64,000 nt of DNA from Bacillota bacterium (GTDB taxonomy: Bacteria; Bacillota; Clostridia; Oscillospirales; Ruminococcaceae): contig JAEZVA010000032.1 in assembly GCA_023443315.1 (NCBI GenBank), forward strand, positions 1 through 64,000. The letters are read 5' to 3'. The stretch's first letter is position 1. Every line of letters starts with the position of its first letter. This document shows, piece by piece, positions 27,122 to 34,591 of the stretch. A program made the translations under genes and the position numbers. Under the pieces are notes generated by a model. The model did no database searches. It saw only the letters and a program-made list of their open reading frames with translations, and was not told the DNA's origin.

Positions 27122-27139
27122 GATGTTCCACGAAACATC
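27122..27139. repeat. Palindrome upstream of the cupin gene
   Basis: GATGTT-CCACGA-AACATC: perfect 6-base arms. It lies about 60-75 bases before the cupin ATG, just downstream of a weak TATAAC box, so it could be an operator. Confidence 0.4.
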
Positions 27140-27164
27140 GGTTATACTTAACAACCTAGTTTAA

Positions 27165-28154
27165 CTATATCATAAGCTTGCTCACAATACGCTCTGCTCT
27201 TTGCTTATAGGTATGCTTTTGCGCCGCCTCAAGCCCACTCGCGCGAATCGCATTGTATTTGTCTGTGTTCTTTTTATAAAACTCTACAATTTCAATCGTT
27301 TGTGCGGCAGAAGAGGATGCCTCAAAATCTTTACCCGCAACAAACAGTTCCTTTATCGCGGCGTTATCGGCTGAGAGCAAAAATCCGCCGGAACCCAAGA
27401 TTTCAAAGGTTCTCTTTGTTACTGTGTGCATATGGTTTTGTGTTGCTAAATTGATAAACGCCCCGCTGTAAAGCTTGTAGGTATCAAAGTAGCGGAGGTA
27501 ATCATGAAACATCTCACCCGGTACATCAACGCCAAACAAAATACGCAGCAAATTGCGATAACGGTTCGCCTCACCGTAAAAATCAATTTTGTAGCCCGCT
27601 TCCAATAGTGGACGCACAAGATAACCGAGTGACGTGAACCGATAATGCTCCGGACAATGCCTTACTATTTCCACATAGGCATGACCGAGTAACGATATCT
27701 GACCATCATATTCATTCGGAAGGCTATCCGAATGGTGTCGCAGCGGGCTAAACGCATAGTCCAGCCGATGGGCGACTATCCCTTTGTTCTTTATCAACTC
27801 CAGCATCTCAGGGCACATCGTAAAAACCATATCTGGCATTGACATGTAGATTACATCCATCTCTATACCGTCACCTGACGTGGATGTATAGTATTTGCTG
27901 GATATTCCGTCGGTATCCCAATGGACATACTTCATATCGGGTGTTTTGTGCCTTGCAAGATATCCAAGCACACTCCGCTTGAATTCTAGTGGTGCCCCCA
28001 ACGTTATAAACAAATTTGGAGACAGCCTCGCTAATATATCATCCATGTCCTGCTCTGAGGATGGCGATACCACATATGCCTCCCACCCAATCTGCTCAAA
28101 CCCCCATGCAAGGTCGTGTGAAAAGAGGGAATTGCCGTAAATTACTGCCTTCAC
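27165..28154 (-). CDS. CgeB-like glycosyltransferase family protein
   Basis: 329 residues. The fold resembles the CgeB / DUF3880 plus Glyco_trans_1_2 architecture: N-terminal Rossmann half (PNLFITLGAPLEF, YVHWDTDG) and C-terminal half with RTFEILGSGGFLLS and the acidic NAAIKELFVAGKDF. In Bacillus, CgeB takes part in spore outer-layer glycosylation; here spore coat genes lie 1.5 kb away, making a spore role possible but not shown. No neighbouring sugar-nucleotide genes. Start ATG at 28154 begins with MKAVIYGNSL. Confidence 0.85.
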   Translation of the reverse strand: MKAVIYGNSLFSHDLAWGFEQIGWEAYVVSPSSEQDMDDILARLSPNLFITLGAPLEFKRSVLGYLARHKTPDMKYVHWDTDGISSKYYTSTSGDGIEMDVIYMSMPDMVFTMCPEMLELIKNKGIVAHRLDYAFSPLRHHSDSLPNEYDGQISLLGHAYVEIVRHCPEHYRFTSLGYLVRPLLEAGYKIDFYGEANRYRNLLRILFGVDVPGEMFHDYLRYFDTYKLYSGAFINLATQNHMHTVTKRTFEILGSGGFLLSADNAAIKELFVAGKDFEASSSAAQTIEIVEFYKKNTDKYNAIRASGLEAAQKHTYKQRAERIVSKLMI

Positions 28155-28292
28155 TGGCTTAACACCTCATACAATACAACTTTATCTCATCCATTGCCAT
28201 TGTGCCTCGCTAAAGGATGAAGGCACGACTGACATTAACCACAATTCATTGTATGAGTGCCCTCTACCTTCGGACACAATGCTGTTTTATCG

Positions 28293-29399
28293 TTACAGAC
28301 ATCCAAAGCTACGGCAATACATCTTTACCACATCTCGAAGATCGGGTGTAACAGAGGTATTTTGAGTATTTCTTGTTTTAACTGCACCATCGGCATACTG
28401 CTCAATCTCATTGACAGTAATCTTTTCCTTATCACCGAGCACCGATACCAGCAAATCCTCAAATTCATCCACCGAGGAAAGATTCATGCAAGAGAGTATC
28501 TGCCCAACCCTTTTCGGGTTGCTTTCGCTCACAAAATCAAGAAAGGCACTAAGCAGCAGACCGTTTGCGCGACCGTGGTCGATGCCTTTGAAATAGGTCA
28601 GCGGGTACCCCATGGAATGAACAATACTTGTGCCGGTTTGTGCAATGACAACACCAGCCAGCATCGACGCATATAAAAGCCTTTCGCGCACCTCAAACGA
28701 AAGCTCCCCTGACCGAAGTGCTTCAAAGCAGGATACAATCTCCTTAATGCTCTCGAGGGCAAAGACATCACTCATCGGATTGGAACGAACCGTAAGCATG
28801 CCTTCCACCGAATGGGAGAGCGCGTCAACCGCCGTATTGATGGTAGAGGCAAGCGGCAACGCCAAGGTGTAGGAGGCGTCTAAGAACGCAACTTTCGGAT
28901 AAATAAGCGGTGAGGAGATGCTCATCTTGGTCTGTGCCTTGTGGTTGGTCAGCACTGAATACGGGGTAACCTCAGAGCCGGTTCCGGCAGTGGTGGGGAC
29001 AAATGCCATAGGCAGCACGCGGTCTTCGTAGCTTCCCGAAAACAACTGCTCCTCGGAGATATCCTGACAGCTTAGCAACGCGATTGCCTTTGCGGCATCC
29101 ATCGGTGAGCCACCGCCGATGGCGATAACAAAATCGACGCCCTGCTCCCTTGCGTACCGCGCGCCCTCATACACACATTCAATGGTGGGGTTTGCCATCA
29201 CCTTATCATACACCGCATATTCCCTGCCCTGTGCGGTAAGCACTGCTGTAATATCATCCAGCGCACCACATTTTTTTGCGGAGCTTGCCCCAGTGACAAT
29301 CAACGCCTTGCTACCCAAACCGGCAAGCATCGATGCGTTTTCTTTGATGCAATTCTTTCCTACAATTACCTTAGTCGGCATATGAAACAGTACCTTCAT
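28293..29399 (-). CDS. Iron-containing alcohol dehydrogenase
   Basis: 368 residues of the group III Fe-ADH family. NAD-binding GGGSPMDAAKAIA, and the metal-site segment HSMGYPLTYFKGIDHGRANG with two His; an upstream Asp (from TINTAVDALSHSVEG) and His complete the site. Substrate range of this family is wide (ethanol, butanol, 1,3-propanediol, lactaldehyde), so it cannot be assigned. The ATG at 29399 has AGAGGA upstream; the frame is open 12 codons further but without an RBS. Confidence 0.92.
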   Translation of the reverse strand: MKVLFHMPTKVIVGKNCIKENASMLAGLGSKALIVTGASSAKKCGALDDITAVLTAQGREYAVYDKVMANPTIECVYEGARYAREQGVDFVIAIGGGSPMDAAKAIALLSCQDISEEQLFSGSYEDRVLPMAFVPTTAGTGSEVTPYSVLTNHKAQTKMSISSPLIYPKVAFLDASYTLALPLASTINTAVDALSHSVEGMLTVRSNPMSDVFALESIKEIVSCFEALRSGELSFEVRERLLYASMLAGVVIAQTGTSIVHSMGYPLTYFKGIDHGRANGLLLSAFLDFVSESNPKRVGQILSCMNLSSVDEFEDLLVSVLGDKEKITVNEIEQYADGAVKTRNTQNTSVTPDLRDVVKMYCRSFGCL

Positions 29400-29561
29400 T
29401 GCTGTAATCCTCTTTTCTTGCTGTGATGTATTCACTATTATGCGTATTGAAGAAGGTTTTTCTTCAAAAAAGCTTGCTTACAGCGTATTACGAAACCCGG
29501 CAGTTGTCAACCGCTTTGGCGGTGAAAACCGCCAGTCGATGCAAATCGCTTATTACGCGAG

Positions 29562-29589
29562 AAAAACTGCCCGCTTGCGGACAGTTTTT
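29562..29589 (-). terminator. Terminator after the coat genes
   Basis: AAAAACTG and CAGTTTTT enclose a CCGC/GCGG inner stem; on the minus strand the T-run AGTTTTTCTC follows. It ends the two-gene coat operon. Confidence 0.75.
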
Positions 29590-29633
29590 GGATGTCGATA
29601 CTATTCAGGTGTATGGTTATCTGTTTGTTTCGT

Positions 29634-29909
29634 TTATCCCATCTGCTGGTTTTGAAACTTTGTCTTGGTCTGCTGCACCTTAGCTTGATCGGCAGCCTCA
29701 GTTTGGTACCATCCGCGCTGTTTCATCTCGTTAAAAAGGTCAAACTGAATCTGGTGCTCCGCCTCGAGGAGAGACATCATTGCGTCTCGTAGCTGGGGGT
29801 GCTCGCATTCATTTGAATAGGAGTTGTATCCATCGGTTATAAACTTTTGTGAGGACAATGCGTCGGTAATCATGTCCTTATCTTGAAATACACTGCCGCT
29901 TCCCATCAT
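29634..29909 (-). CDS. CotF-like spore coat protein
   Basis: 91 residues. DKDMITDALSSQKFITDGYNS and the helical LRDAMMSLLEAEHQIQFDLFNEMKQRGWY are the CotF-family signature; the end is Gln/Lys-rich. The ATG at 29909 has AAGGAGG nine bases upstream. It lies 20 bases after the next small coat gene, in one operon. Family members are abundant in the spore coat of Clostridia and Bacilli. Confidence 0.88.
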   Translation of the reverse strand: MMGSGSVFQDKDMITDALSSQKFITDGYNSYSNECEHPQLRDAMMSLLEAEHQIQFDLFNEMKQRGWYQTEAADQAKVQQTKTKFQNQQMG

Positions 29910-29929
29910 TGCTTTTTTCCTCCTTATCG

Positions 29930-30115
29930 TTAATTCAGATAAGTCATCAGCGTGTTGTAATGATTCTGATGCTCTGATGCGATCTGCTCGCATTTTGCCT
30001 TTAACTGTGCGTCTGACATCTGCTGCGCATACATGCGGTACTTTTTAACCAGAACCTGTTCCTGCGAAAGCTGATCGCCAAGGGCGGAAAGCTCTTTGGA
30101 CGTAAGGTCTGCCAT
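29930..30115 (-). CDS. Small spore coat-associated helical protein
   Basis: 61 residues, almost wholly helical: LTSKELSALGDQLSQEQVLV and QLKAKCEQIASEHQNHYNTL. Short proteins of this type regularly pair with a CotF gene in Clostridia, and resemble half of a ferritin-like/CotF helix pair. The ATG at 30115 follows AGGAGTG. First gene of the coat operon; a mother-cell (SigE/SigK) promoter is expected but not clear by eye. Confidence 0.8.
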   Translation of the reverse strand: MADLTSKELSALGDQLSQEQVLVKKYRMYAQQMSDAQLKAKCEQIASEHQNHYNTLMTYLN

Positions 30116-30359
30116 ACTATCACTCCTAATTCTTTTAAACCTATAATACCCTGTCGCCACACAATAGCCGATATTATTGTTTGCAGGCAAATAAAACATT
30201 ATGCCTGCTTCCTAATCAAAATACTGCTCATGCAAACGTGATATAGGTTGAGAACAAAGAGTGTTGTAAGAAGTATAAAAAACAGGAATGAACGAATACT
30301 ATTTTTGCATCAATCTATTGCAATTTTCCACTTGTTTCGGAAAAGAGGTGAGAAAAACG

Positions 30360-30518
30360 ATGGCAAAAAGGGATGACAGAAAAAACGGCGCGCAAAACAA
30401 ATCTCAGAACAATAACCAGAACGTGCAGCAGAATAACCTGAATAATCAGAACAATCAAAACAGCCAGAACAACCAGAACAATCAGAACAAAATGAACAAT
30501 ATAAAAAACGACAGATAG
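30360..30518 (+). CDS. 52-residue Asn/Gln-rich low-complexity protein
   Basis: Starts MAKRDDRKNGAQNKSQ and continues with Asn-Gln repeats (NNQNNQNSQNNQ), ending in a short basic-acidic tail. The ATG follows AGAGGTGAG at good spacing, so it looks translated. The composition recalls gamma-type small acid-soluble spore proteins, which are also Asn/Gln-rich, and it lies next to coat genes; that is inference only. A strong terminator follows 40 bases after the stop. Confidence 0.65.
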   Translation: MAKRDDRKNGAQNKSQNNNQNVQQNNLNNQNNQNSQNNQNNQNKMNNIKNDR

Positions 30519-30557
30519 ACACGCCATGAGTATTCCGGTTTTATGTAGGCAATACAA

Positions 30558-30601
30558 AAGGCATACGAACCAGAGGGGTTCCCCCTCTGTCCGTATGCCT
30601 T
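30558..30601. terminator. Bidirectional terminator between Asn/Gln-rich gene and DUF4430 gene
   Basis: AAGGCATACG and CGTATGCCTT, with a second inner stem AGAGGGG/CCCCTCT; T-rich on the plus side. A strong convergent terminator. Confidence 0.88.
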
Positions 30602-30628
30602 CTTCTTTACCTGTTTACATCAGTTCGG

Positions 30629-31024
30629 CTACGAACCGAACACTTCGTTGTAGTTAATATAGCGCCATTCAATCGTATCGCCCTGAGATATCTTTTGCTC
30701 CTTGGCTCCAACCATAGCAATCTCTGTGTTAATATACAGAAGCCATCCGTCTGTCTCGGTGCTGGGTAGGTCCGCGATCTCCGTTACAAAGCCGTCTGTC
30801 TCCTTGATGGTGACCCCTCCCTTGGCAACTGCCACAGTCGTGGCGTCCATGGCCGTAGGCTCCTCCTTGGTGTTTACCGTTACCGTTTGATTGAAAATTG
30901 ATTCGCCCTCTGGTCCGGTAATCTGCACCGTGACATCGATACCCTTTGCACTGCATCCCGCAAGCAGCAGCAACGAAACCGCGAGAGTGAGCGCAAGCAC
31001 TTTGACCCAGTTTGCTCTTTTCAT
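30629..31024 (-). CDS. DUF4430 lipoprotein
   Basis: 131 residues. Lipoprotein signal with lipobox LLLAGC (Cys at 24), then one DUF4430 domain, which resembles the C-terminal domain of transcobalamin/intrinsic factor (TDGWLLYINTEIAM, GDTIEWRYINYNE). It should be membrane-anchored on the outside. No cobalamin transporter gene is near; a role in corrinoid or other ligand binding is only suggested. Single gene. Confidence 0.85.
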   Translation of the reverse strand: MKRANWVKVLALTLAVSLLLLAGCSAKGIDVTVQITGPEGESIFNQTVTVNTKEEPTAMDATTVAVAKGGVTIKETDGFVTEIADLPSTETDGWLLYINTEIAMVGAKEQKISQGDTIEWRYINYNEVFGS

Positions 31025-31162
31025 GTTAAACTTCCTTTCTATTGCCCTGCCGTTTCGTTTTTGTTGCTGCGGCAGGGATTCTATTCAAAGCTGCCCCATT
31101 GATGGTGCAGCATGAATGCGCCATATGGTTTTACCTTCATCGTTTTATTTCAATGCGATACA

Positions 31163-31192
31163 AAAGCCGACGCGTGTTACTGCGCCGGCTTT
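31163..31192 (-). terminator. Terminator after fsa
   Basis: AAAGCCGACGC pairs with GCGCCGGCTTT (one G-T pair) and on the minus strand is followed by TTGT. Confidence 0.7.
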
Positions 31193-31210
31193 ATAAAACA
31201 AAAAGCTCGA

Positions 31211-31864
31211 TTACTCGCCGAATACCTTCCTGTAGTCCTCCTGGAACTTTACGATACCGATATCGGTCAGGGGGTGCTTGGTCATCTGCTCAATAACAGA
31301 ATAAGGAACGGTAGAGATATCAGCACCCGCAAGAGCGCAATCGGTCACATGAATGGGGTTGCGGATAGATGCCGCGATAATCTCCGACTCGATGCCGTGA
31401 ACCGAAAACATCTCGCTGATGGTACGAATGAGGTCAATACCAGGCTGAGAGATATCATCCAATCTGCCAAGGAAGGGGCTGACGAACGCAGCGCCTGCAC
31501 GGGCAGCCAGAAGCGCCTGGTTCGCGCTGAATATCAAGGTGACATTTACCTTAATGCCCTCGCTTGCGAGCACCTTGGTCGCCTTAAGGCCTTCCACCGT
31601 CATGGGAATCTTAACAACCATGTTGGGATGGAGCTTTGCAATCTCGCGACCTTCGGTAATCATGCCCTCGGCATCTACTGTAGTCGCCTTTACCTCGCCG
31701 GAGATAGGACCGTCCACCAATGTGGTAATCTCTTTAATTACGTCTACAAGGTCTCTGCCCTCTTTTGCAATCAGGCTGGGGTTGGTGGTAACACCACAGA
31801 TAACACCCAGATCGTTGGCTTTTTTAATGTCTGCAACGTTTGCCGTGTCAATAAACAGCTTCAA
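31211..31864 (-). CDS. fsa: Fructose-6-phosphate aldolase / transaldolase-like
   Basis: 217 residues, the short transaldolase subfamily. Schiff-base Lys85 in MVVKIPMT is at the same position as in E. coli Fsa[20 protein letters not shown] and [12 protein letters not shown] are all typical. It cleaves fructose 6-phosphate or acts as transaldolase in the pentose phosphate path; the two are hard to separate by sequence. It has its own promoter (32023-32051) and an about 150-base leader. Confidence 0.93.
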   Translation of the reverse strand: MKLFIDTANVADIKKANDLGVICGVTTNPSLIAKEGRDLVDVIKEITTLVDGPISGEVKATTVDAEGMITEGREIAKLHPNMVVKIPMTVEGLKATKVLASEGIKVNVTLIFSANQALLAARAGAAFVSPFLGRLDDISQPGIDLIRTISEMFSVHGIESEIIAASIRNPIHVTDCALAGADISTVPYSVIEQMTKHPLTDIGIVKFQEDYRKVFGE

Positions 31865-32022
31865 TTTACTTCATCCTTTCATTTTCACGCTTCGATTGGT
31901 TATTCCCAAACATACACACAACGCAGGTGTTGTTTTGGCAGTTGTTAGATATGCTTCCCATTTATTATGCCCGGTAAAAAGCATAGCCCTCTATAAACCG
32001 CGGATACCTTTTCCAGTAACAA

Positions 32023-32051
32023 ATTATAGCATAGCAACAGGAAAAACTCAA
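32023..32051 (-). promoter_or_regulatory. Promoter of fsa
   Basis: Minus-strand TTGAGT (32051-32046), 17 bases, TATAAT (32028-32023). Confidence 0.7.
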
Positions 32052-32068
32052 TCGCTTTAAACACAATA

Positions 32069-32084
32069 ACCGAAAATTTTCGGT
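32069..32084 (-). terminator. Palindrome after sigE, possible terminator
   Basis: Perfect 16-base palindrome ACCGAAAATTTTCGGT, followed on the minus strand by TATTGTGTTT, directly after the sigE stop. Stem is short and AT-rich. Confidence 0.45.
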
Positions 32085-32086
32085 AT

Positions 32087-32818
32087 CTATACGCAGGTTA
32101 CTTTATCAAGATCTTTTCTCAGACGCTTGATGATTCGCTTTTCCAGCCGCGAGATATAGGACTGGGATATTCCTATCATGTCCGCGACCTCTTTTTGTGT
32201 GCGCTCTATGCCGTCGCTTAACCCAAAGCGCATCTGCATGATGATACGCTCCCGGTCGGAGAGGCGGTCTATTGCCTCGTGCAACAAGGTTTTCTCCACA
32301 TCCTGCTCGATGTGACGACTGATGTAGTCACTGTCGGTACCCAGCACATCAGAAAGCAGCAACTCGTTGCCGTCCCAATCGATATTGAGCGGCTCATCAA
32401 TGGAAAGGTCGTTTTTATACTGGCTGCTCTTGCGCAAAAACATGAGTATCTCGTTTTCTATACAACGGGAGGCATATGTAGCAAGCTTTATCCCCTTATC
32501 AGGGCAAAAGGTGTTTACTGCCTTAATTAGCCCAATGGTGCCAATCGAGATCAGATCCTCTACCCCCACACCGGTGGATTCAAACTTGCGGGAGATATAG
32601 ACCACAAGGCGCAGGTTATGCACAATCAAGGTCTGGCGTGCATTGTCTTCATCCGTTTCAAGCTTTTTGAAGATGATTATCTCTTCGTCAAGGCTCAGCG
32701 GCGGCGGAAGGGTCTCTGGTCCGTTGATGTAGTGAAGAGGGTCGCACAGACCGAGGCGAATGAGCAGTCTCAACACCCCGTACCGTATTGATGACACTGC
32801 CGTCGCTTTAATTTTCAT
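32087..32818 (-). CDS. sigE: Sporulation sigma factor SigE (pro-form)
   Basis: 243 residues. Region 2 carries [20 protein letters not shown] and [20 protein letters not shown], region 3-4 ends with [44 protein letters not shown] is specific to SigE. The first about 25 residues are the membrane-binding pro-sequence removed by SpoIIGA. It directs mother-cell transcription after septation. The ATG at 32818 lies inside the end of spoIIGA (11-base overlap). Unlike many relatives, sigG is not the next gene downstream. Confidence 0.96.
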   Translation of the reverse strand: MKIKATAVSSIRYGVLRLLIRLGLCDPLHYINGPETLPPPLSLDEEIIIFKKLETDEDNARQTLIVHNLRLVVYISRKFESTGVGVEDLISIGTIGLIKAVNTFCPDKGIKLATYASRCIENEILMFLRKSSQYKNDLSIDEPLNIDWDGNELLLSDVLGTDSDYISRHIEQDVEKTLLHEAIDRLSDRERIIMQMRFGLSDGIERTQKEVADMIGISQSYISRLEKRIIKRLRKDLDKVTCV

Positions 32819-33731
32819 AACACCGTGCACTCCGTTTCTCTGTTGAAAGTTCTATAATCTGAGGATTTAGAATACAAGAATAATCTAGGCGTGTCGTTCG
32901 TTTTTGCGCTATGCCGACATAAACCGTATTGCAATATCGCCGACATTCGCCGTGTTCCAGCATAAAGCTGTCCGGTCTTATGGCAAAAAGCATCCCCTCG
33001 CCCGACACATCGTGGTAGGGGATGACACGAACAGATGAGGCAAACTCACTCGCACTGAGCGCCTGCATCGCGCCTGCGGCGTCGGTGCGCAGAATAATCT
33101 CACTTAGCTTTGCCGGCAGCAAATCGCGGATATCCGCAGCACCGCACACTGCCACAGGATACTGAGAAAACGCCTCTTTCAGGCTGTTGCCTGTATCCAC
33201 AACTGCATCTAGCGTTACCGCCCTGCCGCCGTACTGCACTGTTACACGATAGTTTAAGCTGCTCGGTGCACGCCGCTTCGCGATATAATGAACTAGTGTC
33301 ATGCCAAGGTAAGCAATGATTGTATAGATTACAAGCTGTAATACCGAGATATCAAAATAAACCGTGCTGTTGTTAACAAGCATCCCGTTAGGGCTTGTAA
33401 GAAAATAGAGCGCGGAAAAAATTCCGCCAAACAAAAAAGTGCTAACCATAAACACACAATAGGCTCGCACAAACAACCTTTTATTTTTTATTCCGAACGC
33501 GGCAAGGGCAATGGATAGCCCGAATGCCGCCTTTAGCAACAGGTCAAGGGGCAGAATAATCCGAGGCGCAAAGATAATAAGCGAATAGAAGCTACCAAGC
33601 AATGACGCTAGCAGAAGCCGTAGACGTTTAGCGGGCGCAGGCGTAAGCCTCGCAGTCAAAAGCAGCAAGAAATAGTTGACAAGCAGGTTAACTGCGAGTA
33701 AAACATCTATGTACACAACCTGCCCGCGCAC
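32808..33731 (-). CDS. spoIIGA: SpoIIGA, membrane aspartic protease for pro-SigE
   Basis: About 307 residues. Five hydrophobic segments in the first 155 residues, then a cytoplasmic domain with the aspartic-protease motif DTGNSL (Asp179). It processes pro-SigE at the sporulation septum in response to SpoIIR. The start is uncertain: GTG at 33731 (AAGGTGGGG upstream) is taken; GTG at 33743 and 33716 are alternatives. Typical members start just before YIDV. Operon with sigE; the promoter 33756-33788 has an unusual long spacer. Confidence 0.92.
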   Translation of the reverse strand: MRGQVVYIDVLLAVNLLVNYFLLLLTARLTPAPAKRLRLLLASLLGSFYSLIIFAPRIILPLDLLLKAAFGLSIALAAFGIKNKRLFVRAYCVFMVSTFLFGGIFSALYFLTSPNGMLVNNSTVYFDISVLQLVIYTIIAYLGMTLVHYIAKRRAPSSLNYRVTVQYGGRAVTLDAVVDTGNSLKEAFSQYPVAVCGAADIRDLLPAKLSEIILRTDAAGAMQALSASEFASSVRVIPYHDVSGEGMLFAIRPDSFMLEHGECRRYCNTVYVGIAQKRTTRLDYSCILNPQIIELSTEKRSARCYEN

Positions 33732-33755
33732 CCGCAACCCCACCTTTTATAATCC

Positions 33756-33788
33756 ATTATATAGGGACGCGTCCTTTAATTTTGTCAC
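33756..33788 (-). promoter_or_regulatory. spoIIG promoter with long spacer and possible Spo0A box
   Basis: Minus-strand GTGACA (33788-33783), a 21-base spacer and TATAAT (33761-33756). The Bacillus subtilis spoIIG promoter likewise has an over-long (22-base) spacer and needs Spo0A. Upstream, TTGCCGAA (33805-33812) differs by one base from the Spo0A box TTGTCGAA. Confidence 0.55.
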
Positions 33789-33942
33789 ATTATATGCGGA
33801 CATCTTGCCGAAAATACAAGGTTTTATGCTGCTTATCCATTTTGTGCATGTCCTAAACAGAAAAAACAGGGTGAGTGTTACACCTGTCTGTTTACAAGTA
33901 TAATGGATACCGATAAATAGATTGCCTAATAACAAAACAACC

Positions 33943-33967
33943 CGCTGAAAGAGGATTTCTCTCAGCG
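33943..33967 (-). terminator. Terminator after the 151-residue unknown gene
   Basis: CGCTGA and TCAGCG arms plus AGA/TCT; the minus strand continues GGGTTGTTTTGTTATT. Confidence 0.65.
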
Positions 33968-33980
33968 AGCTGAAGGTATT

Positions 33981-34436
33981 TCATCGTATTATTTTACATT
34001 TTATCTTCTTACTTTTATTACTTTTCTTCTGTAGTTTTGCAATGTATTTATCCGCCCAACCTCGATGCTCTGCATACCCCTGTTCATACAATTCTGGGCT
34101 AATTAGCGTTTCTATGTGTTCTGGTTCAACAATGGGGATTTTTTCGAAGAATTCACATCCGCGCATCGCGCGATCGATACAGCCCGTAAATAATGCACTT
34201 GGCATTTTACTCAGAGCGAATTGTTTGGATATTTTTGTCCATTTAAAATATTTACCGTCAAAAACAACATAATTGTTGTAGATTAAACGATTAAGGGCTG
34301 TATTGAACTGTTCCCAGGTCAGATGATCCCGAAAAATATAATCAATCGAGCCAAAGCTATTGCAGAGATCTTTCTCCGTTTGCTTGTATTCAAGGCAAGA
34401 AAAAACCACAAAATCAGAATACTGATAATACTCCAT
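33981..34436 (-). CDS. Hypothetical protein, 151 residues
   Basis: I do not recognise a family. It starts MEYYQYSDFVVFSCLEYKQ, has a mixed alpha/beta middle (LTWEQFNTALNRLIYNNYVVFDGKYF) that could be a winged helix, and ends in a very basic tail (KKSNKSKKIKCKIIR). The GC content looks lower than in neighbours. RBS is weak (GGTGG at distance). Followed by a good terminator, which supports a real transcription unit. It sits between spoIIG and the acyl-CoA ligase. Confidence 0.65.
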   Translation of the reverse strand: MEYYQYSDFVVFSCLEYKQTEKDLCNSFGSIDYIFRDHLTWEQFNTALNRLIYNNYVVFDGKYFKWTKISKQFALSKMPSALFTGCIDRAMRGCEFFEKIPIVEPEHIETLISPELYEQGYAEHRGWADKYIAKLQKKSNKSKKIKCKIIR

Positions 34437-34506
34437 GAATAATTCTTCACCACCCTATAAACAACTTGGTTGTTTTTGTTTGCCCTGCATTAATTATTCA
34501 TTTTGC

Positions 34507-34543
34507 ATCCGCCATGATCGGTTCATGCCTGAACATGGCGGAT
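34507..34543. repeat. Inverted repeat between acyl-CoA ligase and unknown gene
   Basis: ATCCGCCATG and CATGGCGGAT, perfect 10-base arms, with a 17-base interior. No T-run on the minus strand, so it is a poor intrinsic terminator. Confidence 0.55.
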
Positions 34544-34591
34544 ACGAGCATATTCTTTAGCGCATCAAAATACTGCCATAGCACCGTGAAA

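Noticed and set aside
27124..27137. parS-like site TGTTCCACGAAACA
   Set aside because: It resembles the 16-base parS consensus (TGTTTCACGTGAAACA) but is two bases shorter in the centre, which breaks the ParB half-site spacing.
30400..30500. Short direct repeats as CRISPR or VNTR
   Set aside because: The repeats are codon-level CAGAAC/AATCAG repeats in the Asn/Gln-rich gene; no spacers, no cas genes.
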